64,000 nucleotides of DNA from Plantibacter flavus (GTDB lineage: Bacteria > Actinomycetota > Actinomycetes > Actinomycetales > Microbacteriaceae): the NCBI RefSeq assembly GCF_900177615.1, contig NZ_FXAP01000002.1:496001-560000 (forward strand), given 5' to 3'. The stretch's first letter is position 1. Every line of letters starts with the position of its first letter. The translations under genes and the position numbers were made by a program. The notes beneath the pieces were generated by a model. The model saw nothing but the letters and a program-made list of their open reading frames with translations, was not told the DNA's origin and made no database searches. Positions 30,001 through 37,161 of this stretch are shown here, in pieces.

Positions 30001-30632
30001 CCCAGGACCAGGAGGAGTCGTTCGCGCAGCTCGGCCTCGCGATGCTCATCGCGATCGTGCTCGTCTTCATCGTCATGGTGGCGACGTTCCGGAGTCTCTT
30101 GCAGCCGCTCATCCTGCTGGTATCCGTGCCCTTCGCGGCGACCGGCGCGATCGCGGCCCTGCTCATCACGGGGACACCGCTCGGCATCCCCTCGATGATC
30201 GGCCTCCTGATGCTCATCGGAATCGTCGTCACGAACGCGATCGTCCTCATCGACCTGGTCAACTCGTACCGGGCTCGGGGCGACGGCATCGACGACGCGG
30301 TCTTGCACGGAGCCCGACTCCGTCTGCGGCCGATCATCATGACTGCCTGCGCGACCATCTTCGCGCTCGTGCCGATGTCGCTCGGTCTCACGGGCGGCGG
30401 GGTGTTCATCTCGCAGTCGCTCGCGATCGTCGTGATCGGTGGTCTGGTGTCGTCGACGCTCCTGACGCTCATCCTCGTGCCGGTGCTGTACCTGCTGTTG
30501 GAGCGACGGACCGAGCGCCGTCTGGCGAAGCGCGAGCGGAAGCGCGAGGCGAAGGCCGCGCAGCGCGAGGTCGAGGAGCACGACGAGCAGACCGATGAGG
30601 ACGTCGACGCCATGCTCACCACGGATCGTTGA
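27036..30632 (+). CDS. RND-family efflux permease with a coiled-coil insertion
   Basis: A 1198-aa permease of the HAE/AcrB-SwrC type with 12 predicted membrane helices and two large external loops. The proton-relay aspartates lie in VGRVVDDSIVVIENI (about 393-407). Gram-positive relatives such as SwrC are about 1,060 aa. The extra length is largely one insertion at residues 773-925, very rich in Ala, Gln and Glu and predicted to form an antiparallel coiled-coil hairpin. It splits the second external domain between ALPLPVSAL and AVPIPVSAV. No membrane-fusion or outer-membrane partner is nearby. The start is ATG at 27036 (MSFLTRLSLAN). Substrates are unknown. Confidence 0.9.
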   Translation: MSFLTRLSLANRLIVGLITAAIVAFGLFAVGSLKQELLPSVQQPGAVVAATYPGASPSSVEREVTKPVEQAVQGVKGVTGVTSTSVSGSTSVQVSWDFGQDDEKIVGDIRSALAGLKSTLPNDTTTEVYAGGSDDIPVLQLAVASEDESGEFAGRVETTVLPALRGIAGVRQVDLAGENATQLVITMRPADLAAKKVTAEEVMAAVQASGVITAAGTSVDAGKELSIEVGSPVSSLAEVQALPIQHEDGPFALSAVADVELVPAAETSIARADGLPSLSLTILKDPSANAVQLAHTIRDALPGLEQELGSGAAFTVVFDQSPMVEQSIHDLSIEGGLGLLFAIIVILVFLLSIRSTIITAVSIPLSLLIAMIGLWIGDYSLNIFTLAALTVAVGRVVDDSIVVIENIKRRHTGRAMTTASVVDAVREVAGAVTASTITTVAVFLPVAFVGGTVGELFRPFAVTVSVALIASLVVSLTIVPVLAYWFMRGSSAPGVGTATDEAATGEASAVEDESEAYSKLQRAYLPVLRTALKRPVVTLLVAAVVFAGTIVSAGFLKTDYLGDIGGENTVTVTQELPEGTSLDVTSDAAAAVEAVLAKTAGVSGYLTTVGGNGSSNTAQISVTVGEESSREGVADTIRDAVAKLDDVGEVTVGDAAGGFTGGGGGMEVTLQGEDPVALATAAAAVQDMLGGTDGLRDATSDLADEQGLLKVNVDRAAAARYGFTQEQVGQAIASALRGTPMGSVILEGASRDIIVRSQRVGTTPAEIAALPLPVSALQQAAAQKAATDALTAEQDEATQRAKDEAASQAATQRSELQEARSTAASQLDALRAQLSALQAAPVEVPPVTPTTPEEEAARQAYEARAAQLAGLSDAISQLQGSITTIDEQLTAMRDAESEAAEQQVEADRLTQAQKDLANVSAVPIPVSAVAQVGEERAAAAITRIDGVRTVTVSATPTGDDLSATTLAVREGLAGLDLPSGVTASVGGVAQDQEESFAQLGLAMLIAIVLVFIVMVATFRSLLQPLILLVSVPFAATGAIAALLITGTPLGIPSMIGLLMLIGIVVTNAIVLIDLVNSYRARGDGIDDAVLHGARLRLRPIIMTACATIFALVPMSLGLTGGGVFISQSLAIVVIGGLVSSTLLTLILVPVLYLLLERRTERRLAKRERKREAKAAQREVEEHDEQTDEDVDAMLTTDR

Positions 30633-30687
30633 CGGCGGCTGCGGGGTGGGCGGCTCGGCCCACCCTGCAGCTGGCACACTGGTGGGC

Positions 30688-32220
30688 GTGGACCAGCGAC
30701 TGATCGACCTCCTCCGTTCCGACCTCGACGCGGCCGGGTACACGGTGGAACGGGTGCGCGGCCTCTGGGGTGAGACGGCCGAGGCCGCCCTGCACCGCTC
30801 CAACCGGGTCGTGGCGATCCGCTCGCTCGACGAACGCCGCCGGACCGTGGGGGCGGAACCGATCGCGACACTGGCGACGCTCTTCGTGCTCGGCGTCGCC
30901 GTGGCGGCCGATGACGCGACGCGTGCATTGCCGTCGCTCGGTCTCGACGGCGCGGTGGCGCTCGGTCTCGTCGGTCTGAGCGACGACGGATCGGTCGCCC
31001 CGGCCATCGATCTGCGTCCGTACGCCTGGGTCGACGCCAACGGGAGCGGTGCCTGGTGGATCGCCTCCGACCTCGGCGAGCTCGCGCTGGGTCACGAGCT
31101 CGGCGAGGAGCACGTCCTCGGGGTCGGCGGCGCGTCGATGACCCTGAGCGGCATCATCTTGCCCGAGCGGGTCGGAACCGCACTCGACCTCGGGACGGGT
31201 TGCGGCATCCAGGCCCTCCACCTGTCGCGGATCGCGGATCACGTGGTCGCGACGGACATCTCCGAGCGAGCCCTCGAGCTCGCCGCACTCAATGCGCGCC
31301 TGAACGGCATCGACTCGATCGAATTCCGCCACGGCAGCATGTTCGAACCCGTCGCCGGAGAGCGGTTCGACCGCATCGTCTCCAACCCGCCGTTCGTCAT
31401 CACCCCGCGTGCCGAGGGCGTGCCGAGCTACGAGTACCGCGACGGCGGTCTCGTCGGCGATGCGCTCGTCGAGTCCGTGTTCCTCGAGGTCGCCCGGCAT
31501 CTGACGCCCGGCGGCGTCGCGCAGTTCCTCGGGAACTGGGAGTACCGCGACGGTGCCGACGGGCTCGAGCGCGTGGCCGGGTGGGTGGAGCGCAGTCCGG
31601 AACCGGTCGACGCCTGGGTCATCGAGCGCGAGGTGCAGGATCCGGCCGAGTACGCGGAGACTTGGATCCGGGACGGTGGCACACGGCTCGGGACGCCGGA
31701 GTTCGAGCGCCTCGCGGGGGCGTGGCTCGACGACTTCGCGGCTCGGGCCGTGACCGGCGTCGGGTTCGGGTATGTGCTGCTCCGTCGATCGGACCCGTCC
31801 ACTCCGCTGCGCCGCTTCGAGCGGCTGCACGGGCAGGCGGGCTCGAACTCCGGCGGGCTGGGTGCGCACCTCGCCGTGTGTCTCCTCGCTCACGACTGGC
31901 AGGTGGCGCTCGACGACGAACGACTGCTCCGCGAACGCGTCATCCTCGCGGGCGACGTCACCGAGGAGCGCCACTACTGGCCCGGGGACGAGGACCCGAC
32001 GGCGATGACCCTGCGGCAGGGTGGCGGCTTGGCCCGCTCGGTGGGCATCGACACAGGCCTGGCGGGGCTTGTCGGGGCCTGCGACGGCGAGTTGACCCTG
32101 GGAGCCATCATCGACGCGATCGCCCAGCTCGTCGAGGTCGATGCGGCGGAACTCCGCGTCGAACTCCTCCCCCGGGTCCGCGCACTGCTGGACGACGGGA
32201 TCCTCCTGCCGAGCTCCTGA
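30688..32220 (+). CDS. Class I SAM-dependent methyltransferase, three-domain
   Basis: A 510-aa protein with a central methyltransferase-small domain (about residues 140-290). Motif I is DLGTGCGIQALHLS (about 167-180), and the NPPF motif at about 233 is typical of enzymes that methylate N6 of adenine or the amide of glutamine. The N-terminal region resembles DUF7059 and the C-terminal region (about 350-510) resembles DUF7782, a combination found in actinobacteria. The start is GTG at 30688; a CACACT hexamer 7 nt before it may be a leaderless -10. The substrate is unknown; rRNA, protein or small molecule are all possible. Confidence 0.82.
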   Translation: MDQRLIDLLRSDLDAAGYTVERVRGLWGETAEAALHRSNRVVAIRSLDERRRTVGAEPIATLATLFVLGVAVAADDATRALPSLGLDGAVALGLVGLSDDGSVAPAIDLRPYAWVDANGSGAWWIASDLGELALGHELGEEHVLGVGGASMTLSGIILPERVGTALDLGTGCGIQALHLSRIADHVVATDISERALELAALNARLNGIDSIEFRHGSMFEPVAGERFDRIVSNPPFVITPRAEGVPSYEYRDGGLVGDALVESVFLEVARHLTPGGVAQFLGNWEYRDGADGLERVAGWVERSPEPVDAWVIEREVQDPAEYAETWIRDGGTRLGTPEFERLAGAWLDDFAARAVTGVGFGYVLLRRSDPSTPLRRFERLHGQAGSNSGGLGAHLAVCLLAHDWQVALDDERLLRERVILAGDVTEERHYWPGDEDPTAMTLRQGGGLARSVGIDTGLAGLVGACDGELTLGAIIDAIAQLVEVDAAELRVELLPRVRALLDDGILLPSS

Positions 32221-32239
32221 GTGTTCAGGCACGCTGGCC

Positions 32240-32428
32240 CTACTCGTCGTGGAACCGTGCCTGGGCGATGAGGACGCCGTCGTCCGTGAGGCGGTGCTCG
32301 CTGGAGTTGTCCACAGCCCCGACAGGGTGCCGGTTCGGGCGGTCTTCCAGGTGATGGCGATAGTCTGCCGTGTCGGACCGACCGACGCCGCCGACGAAAG
32401 CGACCACCCTCCATGCCGGAGAGCCCAC
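32240..32428 (-). CDS. Possible small protein, divergent from the J-domain gene
   Basis: A 62-codon frame whose last 45 codons (SDTADYRHHLEDRPNRHPVG onward) have coding-like third-position GC. It fills the gap between the methyltransferase and the J-domain gene on the opposite strand. No family is recognised and the start is uncertain because the 5' part overlaps the J-domain start. Confidence 0.25.
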   Translation of the reverse strand: MGSPAWRVVAFVGGVGRSDTADYRHHLEDRPNRHPVGAVDNSSEHRLTDDGVLIAQARFHDE

Positions 32429-33357
32429 TCTCAGCCAGCCCGTACGAGGTGCTCGGCGTGAGCACGACGGCGACGCAGGACGAGCTCCGGAGGGCCTACC
32501 GACGGCTCATGCGCGAGACCCACCCCGACCTCGGCGGAAGCGCGCGGCAGTTCAACGCCGTCCAGCTCGCCTGGGAGCGCGTCGGAACCGAGCAGGACCG
32601 GGCCGCCTACGACCGGGGGCGCAACGTGCCGTCCTCCGACGCGGGCGACGACGACGCTCCGACCTGGTCGGCGTCGACCACTGGTCGGTCGGGTACGCAG
32701 CGCGCCGACTCACGCCCTCGCGCTCGTGCCTACGGACACCCCGGCGGAGACTCGCGGGAGGCCTACCTCGGGCTCATCCGGGAGTGGGTCGGCCGTGGTG
32801 TCCCACTCGACGACCCCTACGACCCGAAGCTCGTCCGCTCGGCTCCGCGCGAGATCCGGCACCAGTTGGCCAACGCGCTCGCCGAGGAGCAGACGGCGCG
32901 CACCGTGGCCACGCTCGGCATCGGATACACGGTCTGGCACGATGTCCTGGCCCCGGGCGAGGCGAAGCTCGACCACGTCGTCCTCGGCCCGACCGGCCTC
33001 TTCGCGGTCAAGTCGGAGGACTGGGGTGGGCCGGTCCGGGTGCACCGCGGAGAGGTCGTCGGGGAGACGCTCGATCCTCGCGAGGAGCCCGTGCGGTCGA
33101 TCGTGCGCTCGGCGCGGACCGTCGCGAAGGCGGCCCGGGTGAAGTTCACGGCTTCCGTCATCGTCGTGCCGGACGGCGCCACCCCGGAGTCGGTGGAGTT
33201 CATCGGTCGCAAGCATCCGGTCACGGCCCTCGTCGAGCGCTCCCGCCTGGCCGACCTCCTCCGCACCGGTCTCCCGGGCGTCGACCGCATGGGCGGCAAC
33301 CAGCTGTTCGACATCCGCACGCGCCTGCAGCAGACCATCCGCTTCGTCGGACTCTGA
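32413..33357 (+). CDS. J-domain protein fused to a NERD nuclease-related domain
   Basis: A 314-aa protein with an N-terminal J domain (about 8-70) containing the HPD motif at residues 37-39, which stimulates the ATPase of a DnaK-type Hsp70. A Ser/Thr/Arg-rich linker follows (about 72-110), then a C-terminal NERD-like domain (about 140-260) with LDHVVLGPTGLFAVKSEDW. NERD is a restriction-endonuclease-like fold of unknown substrate. No Gly/Phe or zinc-finger region of classical DnaJ is present. The fusion suggests that a nuclease-fold domain is targeted or remodelled by Hsp70; that is inference. Confidence 0.85.
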   Translation: MPESPLSASPYEVLGVSTTATQDELRRAYRRLMRETHPDLGGSARQFNAVQLAWERVGTEQDRAAYDRGRNVPSSDAGDDDAPTWSASTTGRSGTQRADSRPRARAYGHPGGDSREAYLGLIREWVGRGVPLDDPYDPKLVRSAPREIRHQLANALAEEQTARTVATLGIGYTVWHDVLAPGEAKLDHVVLGPTGLFAVKSEDWGGPVRVHRGEVVGETLDPREEPVRSIVRSARTVAKAARVKFTASVIVVPDGATPESVEFIGRKHPVTALVERSRLADLLRTGLPGVDRMGGNQLFDIRTRLQQTIRFVGL

Positions 33358-33376
33358 CGCGCGCCGTGACACGGCA

Positions 33377-33396
33377 CGGGAGGAAATCCCCTCCCG
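33377..33396. terminator. Hairpin after the J-domain gene
   Basis: A 7-bp stem CGGGAGG/CCTCCCG with a 6-nt loop, 20 bp after the stop codon and without a T-tract. Possible weak terminator. Confidence 0.4.
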
Positions 33397-33446
33397 CCCC
33401 ACTCGGGGACCTTGTGCCGTCGTGCTCCGGGCCCCAGCATCAGGGC

Positions 33447-34391
33447 ATGACTTCTCCCGCAGGCTGGTATCCCGATCCCGAGCAGCCCGGCCAGCAACGA
33501 TGGTGGACCGGAGTCGGTTGGGGTGGGCAACGCATGCCGGCGGCCGTGCCCGCTCCCCCGGTCGCCGTCCCTGCTGCTGCTGTTACCGGGGCCACGCGTA
33601 CGCGCCGCCTCGGTCCGCTCCACATCGTCCTGCTCAGCCTGGTCGGAGCACTGTTGCTCGTCAGCGCCGTCGGTGGCGCGTTCTGGGCGATGCTCGCACT
33701 CGTCGCCCTGGTGGCCGTGGTGATCGGCGTGGTCGCGCTCGTCCGTGGTGGCGTGTCCTCCCTCGGGATCCGCAACCGCGGTATCGCGGCCGCCGTGATC
33801 GGTGCCGCCCTGTGCCTGGTCGTCGTGAGCGGAAGCGCCAACGCGGCCATCCACCCGGTCGGGCCCCGGCCGGCGGCGCTGCTGTCGGCTCCGGAGGGGA
33901 CGTCCGTCGCCAAGCCGAGTGCAACGCCGTCCCCCACCCCGACCGACGTCGTCACCGAGGTGACCGAGGTGGTGGAGATCCCGTTCACGGTGAGCGAGGT
34001 GCAGGACCCGAACATCGACGTCGGTCAGGTCGTCGTGACGACGACGGGCGTCCCCGGGCAGCAGACGAACACCTACCGCGTCACCACGCGAGCCGGGGTC
34101 GAGATCACTCGAGAACTCGTCGCGCAGCTCGTGTCGGTCCAACCGGTCGCGCAGGTGACGTCCGTCGGGACGCGGCAACCCGCTCCGCCGCCTCCCGCTC
34201 CCGTAGCCGATCCGGCAGGCGGAGGGTGCGACCCGAACTACGAGGGGCAGTGCGTTCCGATCGCCAGCGACGTCGACTGCGCCGGCGGAAGCGGTAACGG
34301 ACCGGCGTACACGCCTGGCCCGGTGTACGTCGTCGGGAGCGACGTCTACGACCTCGATCGGGACGGCGACGGTATCGCCTGCGACGCCTGA
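33447..34391 (+). CDS. DUF2510, G5 and calcium-repeat surface protein
   Basis: A 314-aa membrane protein. DUF2510 is at the N-terminus (SPAGWYPDPEQPGQQRWWTG), followed by two or three hydrophobic helices (about 55-135). The external part has a Pro/Ser/Thr linker and a G5 domain (about 175-240), a module linked to binding of wall polymers. The last 30 residues form an excalibur-type calcium motif, DLDRDGDGIACDA. I start at ATG 33447; CAGCAT 6 nt upstream and TTGTGC 17 bp before that could form a leaderless promoter. The probable role is at the cell surface; the ligand is unknown. Confidence 0.85.
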   Translation: MTSPAGWYPDPEQPGQQRWWTGVGWGGQRMPAAVPAPPVAVPAAAVTGATRTRRLGPLHIVLLSLVGALLLVSAVGGAFWAMLALVALVAVVIGVVALVRGGVSSLGIRNRGIAAAVIGAALCLVVVSGSANAAIHPVGPRPAALLSAPEGTSVAKPSATPSPTPTDVVTEVTEVVEIPFTVSEVQDPNIDVGQVVVTTTGVPGQQTNTYRVTTRAGVEITRELVAQLVSVQPVAQVTSVGTRQPAPPPPAPVADPAGGGCDPNYEGQCVPIASDVDCAGGSGNGPAYTPGPVYVVGSDVYDLDRDGDGIACDA

Positions 34392-34501
34392 GCAACCCCG
34401 TTCGCGTTCGGCGGAAGCTCGGGTCCGAGACGTGGAGCCGAGCGTATCGTCGCTGGCGAGGCGCCGGACGGCTCCTCGACGCGGACGGATTGGAGCGACG
34501 T

Positions 34502-35053
34502 ATGAGCGCAGCACTCAACGGCAAGCAGGTGGCCTTCCTGCTCACGGACGGCTACGAGGACAGCGAACTGACGGGCCCCTGGGAGGCGGTCACCGGAGCC
34601 GGAGCGACCGCCCGGCTGGTGTCGCCCGCCACCCAGGACGTGACCGGGAAGAACGGACACGTCCAGCCCGTCGACGTCGCGGTCGCCGAGGCCTCCTCCG
34701 ACGACTACCACGCTCTCGTGCTACCGGGCGGCGTGGTCAACGCGGACGACCTCCGCGTGGACGAGACCTCGGTCGCCTTCGCGAAGGCGTTCTTCGAGCA
34801 GGGCAAGCCGGTCGGGGTGATCTGCCACGGCGCGTGGATCCTCATCGAGGCGGACGTCGTCCGCGGTCGTGAGCTCACGAGCTACCCGAGCCTCAAGACG
34901 GATCTGCGGAACGCGGGTGCGTCCTGGGTGGACGAGGAGGTCGTCGTCGATCAGGGACTCGTGTCGAGCCGGACGCCCGACGACCTGCCCGCCTTCAACG
35001 CGAAGCTCGTCGAGGAGATCGGCGAAGGTGAGCACGAGGGCCAGCACGCCTGA
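34502..35053 (+). CDS. DJ-1/PfpI family protein
   Basis: A 183-aa protein of the DJ-1/PfpI superfamily, PfpI subgroup. The nucleophile cysteine is C108 in VICHGAWILIEA, and the partner acidic residues lie in DGYEDSEL (about 16-23). Members act as stress proteins, proposed proteases or glyoxalases. The start is ATG at 34502 with GGAGCG upstream; an ATG-like start 12 bp earlier is less well placed. A 14-bp hairpin terminator follows 17 bp after the stop codon. The exact activity is unknown. Confidence 0.9.
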   Translation: MSAALNGKQVAFLLTDGYEDSELTGPWEAVTGAGATARLVSPATQDVTGKNGHVQPVDVAVAEASSDDYHALVLPGGVVNADDLRVDETSVAFAKAFFEQGKPVGVICHGAWILIEADVVRGRELTSYPSLKTDLRNAGASWVDEEVVVDQGLVSSRTPDDLPAFNAKLVEEIGEGEHEGQHA

Positions 35054-35069
35054 CTCACGATGAAACGCC

Positions 35070-35105
35070 CGGACGCCCGGCCCTGCGTGAGGGGCCGGGC
35101 GTCCG
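35070..35105. terminator. Strong bidirectional terminator after the PfpI gene
   Basis: A 14-bp perfect stem (35070-35083 with 35092-35105) with an 8-nt loop, followed on the plus strand by TCTTG. Its stem sequence (GGACGCCCGGCCC) is nearly the same as the hairpin at 35291-35319. Confidence 0.85.
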
Positions 35106-35116
35106 TCTTGCGTGGG

Positions 35117-35173
35117 TCAGGCGCGACCGCAGATCAGGCTCAGCAGCGCGAGCAGCTCTCGAAGACAATCCAT
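35117..35173 (-). CDS. Possible 18-aa micropeptide between two terminators
   Basis: The frame MDCLRELLALLSLICGRA has an AAAGGGAAG ribosome-binding site 5-6 nt upstream and ends 12 bp before the hairpin at 35070-35105. It is amphipathic, Leu-rich, with two cysteines. A GTG two codons upstream is an alternative start. It fills a 185-bp island between near-identical terminators that otherwise contains nothing recognisable. No homologue is known to me, so it could be chance, a small membrane peptide or a leader. Confidence 0.35.
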   Translation of the reverse strand: MDCLRELLALLSLICGRA

Positions 35174-35290
35174 GAGCACTTCCCTTTCATATCAGATGGT
35201 TACATTGGACATTCTTCATCCTGACAGGAAGTGTGAGATCGTACAGTCCGCAGAAAAGCGGACACGACGCCGCAGTCGCCGCATGCACGA

Positions 35291-35319
35291 ACGCCCGGCC
35301 CCTTGGAGGGGCCGGGCGT
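35291..35319. terminator. Terminator after the GlsB gene
   Basis: A 12-bp perfect stem ACGCCCGGCCCC/GGGGCCGGGCGT with a 5-nt loop, about 20 bp beyond the GlsB stop codon. Confidence 0.8.
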
Positions 35320-35340
35320 CCGAATGCTGTGTGGAGGCGC

Positions 35341-35604
35341 TTACGCCTTCTTGTTGCGGGTCAGTGCGCCGTAGATGAGGAGCACGACGATGGATCCGCC
35401 GATGGCGAGGAGCCACGTCTGCAGCGAGAAGAACTCCTGGAGGTTCGCGCCGAAGAGGATGCCGCCGAGCCAACCGCCGAGCAGTGCGCCGACGACGCCG
35501 AGCAGCAGCGTGATCAACCAACCGCCGCCCTGACGGCCCGGAAGGATCGCCTTGGCGATGGCGCCGGCGATGAGGCCGAGCAGCAGGAAGCCGAGAAAAC
35601 TCAT
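35341..35604 (-). CDS. GlsB/YeaQ/YmgE family stress membrane protein
   Basis: An 87-aa protein of the transglycosylase-associated (YeaQ/YmgE, GlsB) family. It has three hydrophobic segments rich in Gly with the signature LIAGAIAKAILPGRQGGGWLITLLLGVVGALLGG. Family members are induced by envelope or general stress, but their function is not firmly known. The CsbD-like stress gene lies about 100 bp upstream in the same direction, so the two may share stress control. Confidence 0.92.
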   Translation of the reverse strand: MSFLGFLLLGLIAGAIAKAILPGRQGGGWLITLLLGVVGALLGGWLGGILFGANLQEFFSLQTWLLAIGGSIVVLLIYGALTRNKKA

Positions 35605-35700
35605 GATGTCTCCAAATGTGATTGCTGGATCGAACGGGGTGCCGGTCGACCGTGTTACCGCCCCCGCCGGTGGGCGGGGGCAGCCACTGTATCGCGAGGA

Positions 35701-35874
35701 CTAGTGCTTGAACGCGTCCTTGACATTCTCGCCGGCCTTCTTGGCGTCGGCCTTCGTCTGGTCGGCCTTGCCCTCTGCGACCTTGCTGTCGTCGCCGGTG
35801 ACCTTGCCCAGGGCTTCCTTCGCCTTGCCCGCGAGGTCCTCAGCGGCGTTCTGGATCTTGTCCGATGCACTCAT
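35701..35874 (-). CDS. CsbD-family stress protein
   Basis: A 57-aa CsbD-like protein, highly charged and Ala/Lys-rich (SDKIQNAAEDLAGKAKEALGKVTGD), with the normal family length. It is expected to be small, soluble and largely disordered, and is usually induced by general stress. The start is ATG at 35874 with GGAGAA just upstream on the minus strand. It is divergent from the esterase gene that begins at 36069. Confidence 0.92.
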   Translation of the reverse strand: MSASDKIQNAAEDLAGKAKEALGKVTGDDSKVAEGKADQTKADAKKAGENVKDAFKH

Positions 35875-36068
35875 GGCGTTCTCCTTCGTCTGCGTTGGAA
35901 ACCGGTGATGATGTCCGGTCATCGGGTAAGACGCAGCTCGGCGGGCATTCGTCACGAAATCCGTCGAAAAACTTCCGGGACGCCGGGGGTGTCCGATCGA
36001 ATGCGAGACTGGAGGTTCGTGTTCCGCCAGGCAGCGCCGCCGTCCAGACCCGCCAGGAGGTGAATCGC

Positions 36069-37151
36069 TTGAGGACAGCACCCCCTCGCTCGGGCTTCGC
36101 GCGCTTCCTGCGTGTCGTCCGCAACACCATGTTCTGGATCATCGGCGTGATCCTCGCCATCGCACTGGTGATCTTCGTCTGGTTGCAGCTGACCCCGTGG
36201 CCGGGCTCGATGGTCATCCGCATGGCGTTCGACGAGCGGGCGAAGGTCGTGCAATCCGACCTCGTGAAGTACGTCCCCGACGGTGTCGACGTCCGACAGG
36301 ACATCCCGTACCGCTCCGGCGACGCGGACGCGCTGCTCGACGTCTACACGCCCGACGGGGTGCGCGGCAGTGGCGCCGCCCTCCCGACGATCGTGTGGGT
36401 GCACGGCGGAGCCTGGATCTCCGGCAGCAAGGAACTCATCTCGAACTACATGCGCGTGTTGGCCGGCGAGGGGTACACGGCGGTCGCGGTCGAGTACACG
36501 ATCGCGCCGGAGGGCCAGTACCCGTTGCCCATCGAGCAGGTCGCCGACTCGCTCGGCTACCTCGACGCCAACGCTCGCGCGCTCAACGTGGATTCGTCCA
36601 AGCTCATCCTCGCCGGCGACTCCGCCGGTGCCCAGATCGCCGCCCAGGTCGCGAACGTGGTCACGAGCTCCGAGTACGCCAGCTCCATCAAGGTCGAATC
36701 GCCGATCGAACCGGAGCAGCTCGCCGGCGTCGTCCTCGCGTGCGGGGCCTACGACCTCAGCCTGGTCAACGCCGAGGGCAGCTTCGGGTGGTTCCTCGAC
36801 ACGGTGCTCTGGTCGTACTTCGGAGCGCGCGACTACAAGACCCGACCGGAGGTGGCGTCCGCTTCCGTCGTCGACTATCTGACGGCGAAGTATCCACCGA
36901 CGTACATCACGGTCGGCAACTGGGATCCCCTCTACCCGCAGTCCGTCGAGTTCAAGGCGAAGCTCCAGGGTCTCGGTGTGGACGTGCAATCGATGATCTT
37001 CAACCCGGACTTCCGGCCAGGGCTCGAGCACGAGTACCAGTTCCTGCTCAACGACCAGGGCCGGTTCAACCTCCAGCGCATGGACGCCTTCATCGACGGC
37101 GTCACCGACACGAGCCTGCCGTTCGGACAGCAGGGTCCGCCCGTCCGCTGA
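36069..37151 (+). CDS. Membrane-anchored alpha/beta hydrolase (esterase/lipase)
   Basis: A 360-aa alpha/beta hydrolase of the hormone-sensitive-lipase-like/BD-FAE type. The oxyanion motif is HGGAW (112-116) and the nucleophile is S185 in GDSAG. The acid and histidine should lie in GNWDPLY and GLEHEY near the C-terminus. One transmembrane helix at about residues 20-42 anchors it, probably with the catalytic domain outside. I chose the TTG at 36069 because an exact AGGAGG lies 8 nt before it; an in-frame GTG at 36060 overlaps that site. The natural ester substrate is unknown. Confidence 0.87.
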   Translation: MRTAPPRSGFARFLRVVRNTMFWIIGVILAIALVIFVWLQLTPWPGSMVIRMAFDERAKVVQSDLVKYVPDGVDVRQDIPYRSGDADALLDVYTPDGVRGSGAALPTIVWVHGGAWISGSKELISNYMRVLAGEGYTAVAVEYTIAPEGQYPLPIEQVADSLGYLDANARALNVDSSKLILAGDSAGAQIAAQVANVVTSSEYASSIKVESPIEPEQLAGVVLACGAYDLSLVNAEGSFGWFLDTVLWSYFGARDYKTRPEVASASVVDYLTAKYPPTYITVGNWDPLYPQSVEFKAKLQGLGVDVQSMIFNPDFRPGLEHEYQFLLNDQGRFNLQRMDAFIDGVTDTSLPFGQQGPPVR

Positions 37152-37161
37152 ACGATCGCCG

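Noticed and set aside
35112-35378. 88-codon plus-strand frame across the island at 35.1-35.4 kb
   Set aside because: It runs through a terminator hairpin and into the 3' end of the GlsB gene, with no ribosome-binding site; the minus-strand micro-ORF is the better candidate.
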